A DNA stretch of 64,000 nt from Palleronia pelagia (GTDB lineage Bacteria; Pseudomonadota; Alphaproteobacteria; Rhodobacterales; Rhodobacteraceae), in contig NZ_FOCM01000007.1 in assembly GCF_900110115.1 (NCBI RefSeq), positions 1 through 64,000 on the forward strand, given 5' to 3'. Both the position numbers and the translations under genes were made by a program. The notes under the pieces are model-generated. The model made no database searches, was not told the DNA's origin, and worked only from the letters and a program-made list of their open reading frames with translations. Shown here in pieces: positions 8,381-17,130 of the stretch. Each line of letters starts with the position of its first letter. The first letter of the stretch is position 1.

Positions 8381-9385
8381 ATGCTGCGCGCCGTTGCCTT
8401 CGTTTCGGCCGTTTTCATCGGATTGATCGGGACGCCTGCGGCGCCCCACGTGCGATGGTTCGTGGATGGCGAGACGACGCCGCCCGAAAGTTACGCTCTG
8501 ACGGACCCCATGTTCCTGCTAGCGGGCGCCCTGGCCCTGACGCTTGTCGCCGCGTCGGTCTGGCTGGACCCACGCCTGCCCGCGCCGCCGATACCCCGGT
8601 CGAAATGGCGCCACGACGTGATGGAGTTGCTGCGGGTCTTCACCGGTATGAGTTTCCTGCTGACGGCCTATGAGGGGGCCCTGGTCGCCCCGCATCACGC
8701 GGTCGGCGGGCCGATGGGCATTGTCCTGCTGATCCTGCAGACGGGCATCGGCATCCTGCTGATCGCCAATCGCTGGATCTTCGCCGCCGCCGCGCTGATG
8801 CTGGTGCTGCTGGCCGGCGTCGGACTGAAATTCGGCATCCTGGCGGCGCTGGAATACGCGATGATCGCCGGTATCGCCATGTTCCTGATGCTCAACTTCA
8901 ACAGGATCGAGGACCGGCGCATCTCGGAGGAACTCAAGGCCTATTCCGTCGACGCGCTGCGGATCTGGACCGGCGTCTCGCTGGTCTCCCTGGCGGTGGG
9001 CGAAAAGCTGGCGCCTTCAGCGTTGGGCCAGGCCTTCGTTCAGCAGTACGAGTGGAACTTCATGACGCTGATGGGGATCGGCTTTTTCGATGACAAGCTG
9101 TTCGTCCTGTCCGCGGGCATGGTCGAGGCCGCGATCGGGATCGTGCTGATCCTCGGAACCACCACGCGGCTCGCCGTCCTGGCACTGTCCGTGATGATGG
9201 CGCTGTCGAACGTGGTGTTCATCCTGCAGGACAATAACGAGGCCGCGATGGTCGAATTCATCGGTCACATGCCGATCATCGGCACGGCGATGGTCCTGCT
9301 GGTGCTGGGCTACGGCCGGCGACTGACGATCAGCAGGCTGTTCGAGCGCACGCCTCCGAAAGAAATGCCCCAACCCGCCGAATGA
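8381..9385 (+). CDS. DoxX-like integral membrane protein
   Basis: A protein of 334 residues with about eight predicted membrane helices. The N-terminal helix is followed by a periplasmic-type stretch with Trp and Asp residues, and the C-terminal half (RIWTGVSLVSLAVGEKLAPS, then GMVEAAIGIVLILGTTTRLA) has the spacing of the DoxX/SURF4-like membrane family. Members are linked to thiol redox or quinone-associated processes, but no active cysteine pair is seen here. AGGAGG stands directly before ATG 8381, so the start is firm. It is transcribed alone, convergent with gapR. Function not assigned. Confidence 0.7.
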   Translation: MLRAVAFVSAVFIGLIGTPAAPHVRWFVDGETTPPESYALTDPMFLLAGALALTLVAASVWLDPRLPAPPIPRSKWRHDVMELLRVFTGMSFLLTAYEGALVAPHHAVGGPMGIVLLILQTGIGILLIANRWIFAAAALMLVLLAGVGLKFGILAALEYAMIAGIAMFLMLNFNRIEDRRISEELKAYSVDALRIWTGVSLVSLAVGEKLAPSALGQAFVQQYEWNFMTLMGIGFFDDKLFVLSAGMVEAAIGIVLILGTTTRLAVLALSVMMALSNVVFILQDNNEAAMVEFIGHMPIIGTAMVLLVLGYGRRLTISRLFERTPPKEMPQPAE

Positions 9386-9394
9386 GACCTTCCC

Positions 9395-9415
9395 GGCCCG
9401 CCGCCAGGGCGGGCC
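9395..9415. terminator. G+C-rich hairpin between convergent genes
   Basis: An 8-bp perfect inverted repeat (GGCCCGCC, five-base loop, GGCGGGCC) lies between the convergent stops of the DoxX-like gene and gapR. There is no T run on either side, so intrinsic termination would be weak; mRNA end protection is equally possible. Confidence 0.4.
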
Positions 9416-9422
9416 AATCGGC

Positions 9423-9692
9423 TCAGCTCATCCCCAGCGCTTCCTTGTACATCTCCAGCACTGCCTCTTCCTCGGCGATGTCGTCCTTGTCGCGCTTGCG
9501 AAGTGCGATGACCTTGCGCATCACCTTCGTGTCGTAGCCGCGCGCCTTGGCCTCGGCCATGACCTCTTTCTGCGCCTCGGCGATGTCCTTCTTTTCCTGT
9601 TCCAGCCGCTCGAACCGCTCGATGAACTGGCGCAGCTCGTCTGCGGTGACGCGGTAGTTGGAGTCGAGAACGCTGTCGGCGGTGTCGGTCAT
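9423..9692 (-). CDS. gapR: GapR-family DNA-binding protein (DUF2312)
   Basis: A protein of 89 residues that matches the DUF2312 family, whose Caulobacter member GapR binds overtwisted A+T-rich DNA and supports replication and chromosome organisation. The body is a long charged helix region (ELRQFIERFERLEQEKKDI) followed by VMAEAKARGYDTKVMRKVI and a final acidic helix EEEAVLEMYKEALGM, all typical of the family. AAGGAG lies 8 bases before ATG 9692; a longer frame upstream is not supported. It is a single-gene unit, convergent with the preceding membrane protein gene. Confidence 0.92.
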   Translation of the reverse strand: MTDTADSVLDSNYRVTADELRQFIERFERLEQEKKDIAEAQKEVMAEAKARGYDTKVMRKVIALRKRDKDDIAEEEAVLEMYKEALGMS

Positions 9693-9842
9693 GGCGGGGC
9701 TCCTTCGGGATGCGCGCGTTGGAAGGCTCGGGATAGCCTCCCGGACGGGCATGGGCAAGACCGCCCGGGGCTTGCGATGCGGCAGACGATGGCCTAGCCC
9801 TCCCACGCCCGCGTGGCGGGACGTCAATAGGGGAAACGCCGG

Positions 9843-10058
9843 ATGCAATCACTGATTATAGGCGGTGCGATCGTCGCGCTTCTGGGGCTTCTGGGCCTGG
9901 TCTATTGCATTGTCGCCGCGCTCAAGGCCCGCCGCGCGGGCCTGTCAGACGATGCCCTGCGCGCAAGGCTGCAACGGCTGGTGGCGTGGAACTTGGGGTC
10001 GCTGATGCTGTCGATGATCGGGCTGGGCATGGTGGTCGCCGGGATTTTCCTGGGCTGA
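9843..10058 (+). CDS. Small two-helix membrane protein
   Basis: A protein of 71 residues with a hydrophobic N-terminal helix (residues about 3-27), a short cytoplasmic basic loop (KARRAGLSDDALRARLQRL) and a second helix (about 49-70). No known family is recognised. It starts at ATG 9843 without a strong ribosome-binding site and ends 9 bases before the stop of the convergent FadB-like gene. It is divergent from gapR. Coding is likely from the clean hydrophobic pattern; function unknown. Confidence 0.6.
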   Translation: MQSLIIGGAIVALLGLLGLVYCIVAALKARRAGLSDDALRARLQRLVAWNLGSLMLSMIGLGMVVAGIFLG

Positions 10059-10067
10059 TCCGTCCGC

Positions 10068-11972
10068 TCAGATCGACGCGAAGCCCTTGCCGTTGCGGAT
10101 CAGGACGTCGATCAGCTTGTGCGGCGTTTCACCCATGTCACGCAGCGCGTTGGCGATCCTGAGCAAGCCCATCCGATCGGCCAGGTGCAGGATGCCGCCG
10201 GTGTTGCGCGGCAGACCGAGGGCATGCAGACTTGCCACGTCCAAATCGCCCGTGCGCCGCACGCCGCCGGCGGCGAGGATCTCGACCGCTTCGGCCACCA
10301 CGAGGGCGGTCCAGGCGGTTCGGATTGCCTCGGCTCCCATGGCCGCGCTTCCGTTGCCGGCCGCGCTACGGATTTCGGCCGCGACGCTGTCGAGATCCTC
10401 GAGCCCGTCGCCGCCCGCCCGAAGCAGGATGTCGATCGGCCCGCCTGCGCCCCGGTTCCACGCCCGCCGCTCTGCCTGAACCTCGGAAAAGCCCCGGCGC
10501 GCGGCGCGGGCGAGTGGCGTCTTGGCCAGCCCCAGCCCGGCGAGTGCCTGTTCCAGCGCCGGGACGTCGGCCCCCCGGACCAGAAGGCTTTCGCAAGCGG
10601 AGAGCCCCGCCTCCTCAAGCCGCGCAAGGACCCGGCCCGGCGTCGGACGCACGACCAGCGGGCGCCGCGCCATGGCCCGCACCAAGGCCGCTGCCGCGTC
10701 CCGCGCCTTCTCCGATCCATCTTTCGCCACGGCGATCTCGGCCAGCGCGGCAGACTGGCGCGGCAGGTGAAATCCCACGGCATCCGCCGCCCGTGCCGTC
10801 CCTACCAGCGACACGGGATCACTGTCGCTGCCACCCAGCAGGACCGGCACGCCAGGCCGCGTCAGGACGGCTATCGCCTGTGCAAGCTCAGAGCGCAATT
10901 CGCGGGCCGAGGTGGCGGCCTCGACCACCATGTCGGCCTCGCTCAGCACCTCGATCTCGGTGCGGGGCGCAAATCGCGCGAGCATGGCATCGCGGCCCGC
11001 CTCCGACAGACGCCCGTCAGAGGTCAACGTATCGATCCGGCCCAGTACGGTTTCCGCCGCCCGCGCCAGCCCCTCGTCGTCCAATCCCACGAGGTCGACG
11101 CGCACGCCGCGCCGCAACGCGGCCACCGCGATTGCGCCCGCCACCTGCGTGCCGCCGACGATGGCAATACGGCCCGGCAAACCTGCAGCCGGGGGGGTGA
11201 GATCCATCTCCTGCTCGACCTGCGCCAGATGGATCAGCGCCCGCGCCCGATCATTATCCAACGCCTCGGTCCGGGCGGTTTCGGCCATTTCAGACGCAAC
11301 GCCAGACGGAACGGTCAGTGTCGCCTCAACGCCATCGATGATCCGCAAGGCCAGATCGTCGCCACGGGCACGGACGCGCGCGGCGGCGGTGGCGTCGAAC
11401 AGGGAACCCGGGTCGGAGAGGCCATCGCGCTCGGGCGCGGGCGTGCCCTCATGCGCCAACGCGACGGCGGCGCCTACGGGGTCCGGGTCGACCAGATCGA
11501 CCAATCCGGCGGGCGCTTTGCCCAGCGCCACGGCGCGACCGCCCAGGAGCATGGCCAGGCTCGGACCACCGCCGACCAGCGATGGCAGGGTCGCCGTGGC
11601 CAGTGCGGCTGGCGGCAGACCCAATGATATGTCGTTCAGGCGCAGGACCGCGCCCGGATGCGCCACACGCATGCCCGCCGCGAGCGCCAATTCGGCGCCC
11701 TGCGCCGCGGCGAGGCCCGCCAGCGCAGCGATCACCGGCTTTTCGGCCGCACGCAATCGTTCGGCCAGGCGGCGCGGCGCGGGATCGTCAAGGCGGTCCA
11801 GCGGCAGACCCCGGCAGAACACGCCCGGCCGCGCGGCTTCGAGCACGACACCACGCACGTTCGCGTCGCCCAGCGCCTGGTCCAATTCCAGGCCCAGCGC
11901 AGACAAACCTTGCTCGTCCAGCCAAGCCGGCAGGGTGATGACGGCCACGTCCCGGTCCATGCGGATGCTCAT
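10068..11972 (-). CDS. FadB-like enoyl-CoA hydratase/3-hydroxyacyl-CoA dehydrogenase fusion, degenerate
   Basis: A protein of 634 residues built like the alpha subunit of the beta-oxidation multienzyme: an enoyl-CoA hydratase (crotonase) domain at about 1-190, an NAD-binding 3-hydroxyacyl-CoA dehydrogenase domain starting near residue 265 (RIAIVGGTQVAGAIA) and a C-terminal helical dehydrogenase domain. Several usual catalytic positions differ. The crotonase keeps the first Glu (AAQGAELALA) but has Asp in place of the second (LNDISLG). The dehydrogenase HFFNP segment reads GFHLPR, and the expected Gly-Phe-x-x-Asn-Arg segment reads TPGRVLARL. Activity may be altered or lost. The start overlaps the kinase-like gene's stop by four bases (ATGA), so the two are translated together. 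Confidence 0.8.
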   Translation of the reverse strand: MSIRMDRDVAVITLPAWLDEQGLSALGLELDQALGDANVRGVVLEAARPGVFCRGLPLDRLDDPAPRRLAERLRAAEKPVIAALAGLAAAQGAELALAAGMRVAHPGAVLRLNDISLGLPPAALATATLPSLVGGGPSLAMLLGGRAVALGKAPAGLVDLVDPDPVGAAVALAHEGTPAPERDGLSDPGSLFDATAAARVRARGDDLALRIIDGVEATLTVPSGVASEMAETARTEALDNDRARALIHLAQVEQEMDLTPPAAGLPGRIAIVGGTQVAGAIAVAALRRGVRVDLVGLDDEGLARAAETVLGRIDTLTSDGRLSEAGRDAMLARFAPRTEIEVLSEADMVVEAATSARELRSELAQAIAVLTRPGVPVLLGGSDSDPVSLVGTARAADAVGFHLPRQSAALAEIAVAKDGSEKARDAAAALVRAMARRPLVVRPTPGRVLARLEEAGLSACESLLVRGADVPALEQALAGLGLAKTPLARAARRGFSEVQAERRAWNRGAGGPIDILLRAGGDGLEDLDSVAAEIRSAAGNGSAAMGAEAIRTAWTALVVAEAVEILAAGGVRRTGDLDVASLHALGLPRNTGGILHLADRMGLLRIANALRDMGETPHKLIDVLIRNGKGFASI

Positions 11973-13009
11973 GCCGCGTCCTCGTCCTTGGTAAGATCCA
12001 CCGCCATGCGGGCCAGCAACGGAATTGCGCGCCCATAGGCACGCGCCTTTTCGGGGTTCGACGCATTGCCCGCCTCGGCCCGCGCGACGACCCCCTGCAG
12101 GATCGCGGCCAGACGGAAGAAGGAAAACGCCAGGTAGAAGGGCCAGTTGTCGATGGGCCCGATGCCCCGGCGGTCGCAATAGGCGGCGACATACTCGGCC
12201 TCGGACGGAAGTCCCAGGGCCGCACGATCCAGCCCGCCGAGCCCCCGCATCCCCGCGTCATGGGGCAGCCGCCACTGCATGCACTGGTAGGCCAGGTCGG
12301 CCAGCGGATGGCCAAGGGTCGACAGCTCCCAATCAAGAAGTGCAATCACATCAGCGGATTGCGGCGCAAACATCATGTTGTCCATGCGGTAATCGCCGTG
12401 GACCAGCGCCACCGTCCCGTCATCGGCGGGCCTGTTTCGCTCGAGCCACGCCATGAGATGCGCCATATCGTCTGTGGGTTGGTCGACGCTGTCACGATAC
12501 TGCCGCGACCAGCGATCGACCTGCCGCGCGAAATAGTCGCCTGGTTTGCCGAAATCGGAAAGCCCCGCCGCCGCGACATCCACATCGTGCAGCGCGGCCA
12601 GGGTTTTGTTCATGCCGTCATAGATCGCGGCCCGCGCGTCGCGGTCCAATTCGGGCAGGCTCGGATCCCAGAAGATGCGCCCGTCCAGGTATTCCATCAC
12701 GAAGAAGGCCCGCCCGATGGGCGACGTGTCGTCGGGCGCAAGCGCCAGCATCGCGGGCACCGGCACGTCCGTGCCTCCCAGAGCAGCCATGACACGGTAT
12801 TCGCGATCCACGGCGTGGGCCGATTTCAGCAGCTTTCCCGGAGGCTTGGCACGCAGAACGTATGTGCCGCTTTCGGCGTCCAGCCGAAAGGTCGGGTTCG
12901 ACTGGCCATCGCCGAATTTCTCGACCCTCCGCAGCCCTGCGAAGCCCGGCACGTGATCCGAAAGCCAGGCGTCCAGATCCGCCTGCGTGATGTCCAACCC
13001 CTTGATCAT
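11969..13009 (-). CDS. APH-family phosphotransferase (ACAD10/11 kinase-domain type)
   Basis: A protein of 346 residues of the aminoglycoside-phosphotransferase/choline-kinase fold. Visible are the N-lobe nucleotide loop (GDGQSNPTFRL, about 33-43), the Lys-containing strand YVLRAKPPG, the catalytic Brenner motif HGDYRMDN at 204-211 and the metal-binding LLDWELSTLGHP at about 224-235. This subgroup is fused to acyl-CoA dehydrogenases in animal ACAD10/ACAD11, which phosphorylate 4-hydroxyacyl-CoAs before their conversion. Here the dehydrogenase is encoded divergently 110 bases away, which supports a role in 4-hydroxy-acid catabolism. Antibiotic resistance is unlikely. It is the first gene of a two-gene leftward unit. 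Confidence 0.88.
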   Translation of the reverse strand: MIKGLDITQADLDAWLSDHVPGFAGLRRVEKFGDGQSNPTFRLDAESGTYVLRAKPPGKLLKSAHAVDREYRVMAALGGTDVPVPAMLALAPDDTSPIGRAFFVMEYLDGRIFWDPSLPELDRDARAAIYDGMNKTLAALHDVDVAAAGLSDFGKPGDYFARQVDRWSRQYRDSVDQPTDDMAHLMAWLERNRPADDGTVALVHGDYRMDNMMFAPQSADVIALLDWELSTLGHPLADLAYQCMQWRLPHDAGMRGLGGLDRAALGLPSEAEYVAAYCDRRGIGPIDNWPFYLAFSFFRLAAILQGVVARAEAGNASNPEKARAYGRAIPLLARMAVDLTKDEDAA

Positions 13010-13119
13010 GGGGGCACCTTATTGGCCACGCCGGGGGGCGCAACGGTTTTGCAACCGGCGCGATTGACTTTGCCAAGGGCGATGCCATCCTGCGCCACCA
13101 AACGCATCGGGGGGACGAT

Positions 13120-14358
<1,239 letters not shown>

Positions 14359-14437
14359 TCGGCACGCCCCTTGGCCCGGCCGTGGCGGGGCGCTAGGGTC
14401 GCGCGCGAACCAGATCTGAGAACCTGAAAGGCCCGCC

Positions 14438-14878
14438 ATGGACATTCGCCGCCTCACCGACCGCTATGCCGTAGCGCCGCAGCTCGACCCGCAGGACATG
14501 GCGGCGCTGGCCGAGCAAGGCTTCACCACCGTGATCTGCAACCGCCCCGATGACGAGATCGGGCCGGAGCACGCAAGCGACGCCATGGCCGAAGCCGCGC
14601 GTGCGGCGGGCCTCGACTTCGTGCTGAACCCGGTGTCGAACGGCGGCATGGGCCCCGCGCAGATCACCGCGCAGGCCGAGGCGCTGGCCAAGGCCGACGG
14701 CCCGACGCTGGCCTATTGCCGGTCGGGCACGCGGTCGACCTTCGTCTGGGCCTTCGGAGCCGCGCCCGTGATGCCGGTCGAGGATATCGTCGCCCGGGCG
14801 GGCGAGGCCGGCTATGACCTGTCGCCCGTCGTGCCGCAGCTGCGCGCGCTGGCGGGCCAGGGCGGGGCACAGGGCTGA
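14438..14878 (+). CDS. TIGR01244-type phosphatase/sulfurtransferase-like protein (DUF442)
   Basis: A protein of 146 residues. It matches the small beta-lactamase-hydrolase-like phosphatase family: DRYAVAPQLDPQDMAALAEQGF at the start, NRPDDE, and an active-site loop LAYCRSGTRST with Cys94. The loop is shared by rhodanese-type and dual-specificity-phosphatase-type enzymes, and relatives of this domain lie next to sulfide-oxidising or persulfide enzymes, which are not present here. The exact reaction is therefore open. ATG 14438 follows AAAGG at a suitable distance. It stands about 80 bases after the acyl-CoA dehydrogenase gene and may be read through from it. Confidence 0.82.
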   Translation: MDIRRLTDRYAVAPQLDPQDMAALAEQGFTTVICNRPDDEIGPEHASDAMAEAARAAGLDFVLNPVSNGGMGPAQITAQAEALAKADGPTLAYCRSGTRSTFVWAFGAAPVMPVEDIVARAGEAGYDLSPVVPQLRALAGQGGAQG

Positions 14879-14892
14879 CGCCCCTGCCCTGA

Positions 14893-14911
14893 CCCGGCCC
14901 GACGGGCCGGG
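14893..14911. terminator. Hairpin between convergent genes
   Basis: CCCGGCCC and GGGCCGGG form an 8-bp stem with a three-base loop 15 bases after the DUF442 stop, before a gene on the other strand. No T run follows, so its use as an intrinsic terminator is uncertain. Confidence 0.4.
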
Positions 14912-14924
14912 CGGGCTTAGCCAA

Positions 14925-15266
14925 TCAGCGTTGCAGCACCGTTGGTTGCACGCCTTGGCGGAACGCGTCCCGCACCGCCGCGCGGAACACCAGCACGGCG
15001 GCAAAGGCGCAGACCAGCGCCACCAGATCCGCCGCGACCGAGATCGTCGACGCCGCCGAGATCACGCCGGTGACGATCTCCCAAACGCCGATGAGCGGCG
15101 TGATCAGCGCCATGGGGAACAGCCCCACCAGCATCGCGAGCAGGATCGAGAACAGGATCTCGCCCCGCAGCCAGCCGGAATGGCGAAGCGGATGGGTCCT
15201 GGCATAGATGGCAAAGGCCAGCACGAGCGCCGCGACGCTCGAAAACAACGCGGCCATGTGGATCAC
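14925..15266 (-). CDS. Hypothetical integral membrane protein
   Basis: A protein of 113 residues with three or four hydrophobic helices (for example ALFSSVAALVLAFAIYA near the start, then EILFSILLAMLVGLFPMALI and VALVCAFAAVLVF). No family recognised. The start is placed at GTG 15266, since GAGG lies 8 bases upstream; ATG 15257, three codons on, is too far from that site. Longer upstream readings begin with low-complexity Arg/Pro stretches and are rejected. Single gene, convergent with the DUF442 gene. Confidence 0.6.
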   Translation of the reverse strand: MIHMAALFSSVAALVLAFAIYARTHPLRHSGWLRGEILFSILLAMLVGLFPMALITPLIGVWEIVTGVISAASTISVAADLVALVCAFAAVLVFRAAVRDAFRQGVQPTVLQR

Positions 15267-15676
15267 GGACGTGTCCTCGCAAGGGGACGCACGGCGCCGA
15301 GGCCGTGCGTCGGGATCAGGATGGGGGGATATCGGGGCGCGATACGCGCGCAATCTTGCCGGCGCGACGGACCACGGGGATCGCATCGCGCTGGATCTGT
15401 GTCACGCTTTTCGCTGAAAGGTATCCGGCCCGGCCGAATTGGCGGGAACCGAAGGTAGGCTGCGAAACACCGCGAAGGCTGTTTCACTTGTCGGGACTCC
15501 AGGCCCGGAATCGCCGGGCGCGTCCGACCCGGCCCGGCGATGCGACTCGCGCATCGGGATCCGGGTGGTCGCGCCGATATTGTCCCGAAACCGGCGCCGC
15601 GCAAGATCCCGCGTGGGGAACTTTATCCCTATTTCGAGGGCGCGCGCGACGGGGTCAGGTCGGTCCGGTGGCGCGC
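15267..15676. other. Non-coding interval
   Basis: About 410 bases between two leftward genes with no supported gene. Open frames here are Arg/Pro/Gly-rich high-G+C artefacts without a ribosome-binding site. The right part holds the 3' flank of the DUF1127 gene and the left part the promoter of the membrane protein gene. I see no repeat or RNA fold that I can support. Confidence 0.45.
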
Positions 15677-15898
15677 TCAGCCGTTGCGCGACGCTTCGCG
15701 CGCGATGCGGCCGATCTCGCTGCGGTGATATCCTAGTTCGGCCAGGTCCCGGTCGCTGTAGGCGTGCAGTTCGTCGACCATCTTGCGATAGGCCGTGCGG
15801 GTCCGGGCGTGGCGTTCGTAGGCCGCGCGCAGGCTGTCGAACTGGGCGCGCAGACCGGTGCGGCCGCGCTGGATGAAATCGGTGGATGCGTGTGCCAT
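15677..15898 (-). CDS. DUF1127 (YjiS-like) small protein
   Basis: A protein of 73 residues. Its C-terminal half KMVDELHAYSDRDLAELGYHRSEIGRIAREA is the DUF1127 signature (L..YSDRDL.ELG..R.DI). Such short Arg-rich proteins are common in alphaproteobacteria; some affect RNA turnover and phosphate or stress physiology, but the role of this one is unknown. AAGAGG precedes ATG 15898 at good spacing. A 220-base A+T-richer region upstream, up to the FliM-like gene, should hold its promoter. Confidence 0.88.
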   Translation of the reverse strand: MAHASTDFIQRGRTGLRAQFDSLRAAYERHARTRTAYRKMVDELHAYSDRDLAELGYHRSEIGRIAREASRNG

Positions 15899-16097
15899 GT
15901 CAGGCCTCTTTCCTTGGTGTCTCTTCGCCGCTTGGCGTTGACCACCAACCTATGGCGATGCTGCACATGCACAATCGCCGCATCGGAATTGCCGCTATGC
16001 AGCATAATCATGGCGAACGCTGGGGCAGGCGACCGAAAACACCTTCGCCTTCTCTGACTCAAGAGTATCGCGCAGGATGCTGATTTCGCTTTATTTC

Positions 16098-16111
16098 CAA
16101 AATCGATTTTG
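16098..16111. promoter_or_regulatory. 14-bp perfect palindrome, possible operator
   Basis: CAAAATCGATTTTG reads the same on both strands. It lies in the A+T-rich leader before the DUF1127 gene (about 190 bases upstream of its start) and 8 bases beyond the FliM-like stop. With no loop it is a poor terminator, so a dimeric regulator site is more likely. No regulator can be named. Confidence 0.35.
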
Positions 16112-16119
16112 CGCTTGGA

Positions 16120-17055
16120 TCAATGGTCTTCGGTTTCCGGCAGCGCGAAGGTCAGGCCGGGCTGCGCCTGCGGCGCCGCGACCTCGGCGAAATCGCGCGA
16201 CGCTGCGCCGAGGCGAATGGCCTTCTGCCCCCCGCTCTGACCCAGCCTCCCGGTGCCCAGAACATGGCCGCCTGGTCCGACCAGCGCGACGGCGCCCAGC
16301 GCGCCCTGCGGCAGGGCAACAGTGTCTCCGGGCGCGAGCGCCTGGAGCTCGGCGGCCGTCATCCGCGTCTGGGCGAGCGTGGCGCGTAACGCAACTTCGG
16401 CCCCCAGAAGGCGCTGTTCCAGTCCATGCGACCATGCACTGGATACCGGGCTGTCCGATGATGCGGCAGCCATGTCCCGACGCGGCAGGACGATGTCCAG
16501 CCGCGCCTGCCGCGGCCCGCCCGGCCCCGCGGCAAAGTTGATCGCCACCCGGTCATGCGGCGCGTCGTCCAGGCTCAACGCGATTTCGCGCAGGTTCTCG
16601 ATCCGCATCGCGAAGCGATAGCCCGACACCATCCGGCCCGCGCCCAGTTCGGCCGCCAGCGTTTCCTGCACGGCCAGGACCCGGTCCAGCGCATCGGCCA
16701 CCATGGACGCATCCAGCGCGGTGACCGGCCGCTCGCCCAGGCCACGCGACTGCACCCGGCCCATGGTCTGCACCTCGATCATGGCGGCCAGCCCGCCGGG
16801 ATCGAGGATGGCGAGGCCATAGCCCGCCGGCCCGTCCAGCAGTGCGACCAATGAGCCGGACGCTATCGTCTCGCGCAGGTCTTCGGGCGTGACGGTGGAC
16901 TGCGCGATGTCGCCGACTGTCGCCTCGAGCGCGATGGACCGCACCAATCCATGGCTGACCGACCGCCGCCACATCCGTTCGGGCGTCAGCAGGTGCGGCG
17001 CCACGTCAGGGGGCGAATCCCTGATCTTGCGGCGCAGGGGGGACGGGTTGGACAT
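16120..17055 (-). CDS. FliM/FliN-family flagellar motor switch-like protein
   Basis: A protein of 311 residues related to FliM. The middle region resembles the CheC-like domain and the last 75 residues form a SpoA (FliN-type) domain: AELQALAPGDTVALPQGALG, then VALVGPGGHVLGTGRLGQSGGQKAIRL. FliM sits in the C-ring and switches rotation. The N-terminus (MSNPSPLRRKI) lacks the usual EIDALL-type peptide that binds phosphorylated CheY. No other flagellar gene is in the window. The start is uncertain by two codons: TTG 17061 has AGGA six bases upstream, ATG 17055 is the first ATG. It follows the symporter-kinase gene by 75 bases on the same strand. Confidence 0.72.
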   Translation of the reverse strand: MSNPSPLRRKIRDSPPDVAPHLLTPERMWRRSVSHGLVRSIALEATVGDIAQSTVTPEDLRETIASGSLVALLDGPAGYGLAILDPGGLAAMIEVQTMGRVQSRGLGERPVTALDASMVADALDRVLAVQETLAAELGAGRMVSGYRFAMRIENLREIALSLDDAPHDRVAINFAAGPGGPRQARLDIVLPRRDMAAASSDSPVSSAWSHGLEQRLLGAEVALRATLAQTRMTAAELQALAPGDTVALPQGALGAVALVGPGGHVLGTGRLGQSGGQKAIRLGAASRDFAEVAAPQAQPGLTFALPETEDH

Positions 17056-17130
17056 GGGCAAACGCCATCCTGGCTGTTTGGGTCACCGCCAAAATGGCCG
17101 ATGGACCTTACCAAAGCTTGAAGACCGTCC

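Noticed and set aside
11969-13009. Antibiotic-modifying aminoglycoside phosphotransferase
   Set aside because: The residues and the neighbouring acyl-CoA dehydrogenase fit the ACAD10/11 metabolic subgroup.
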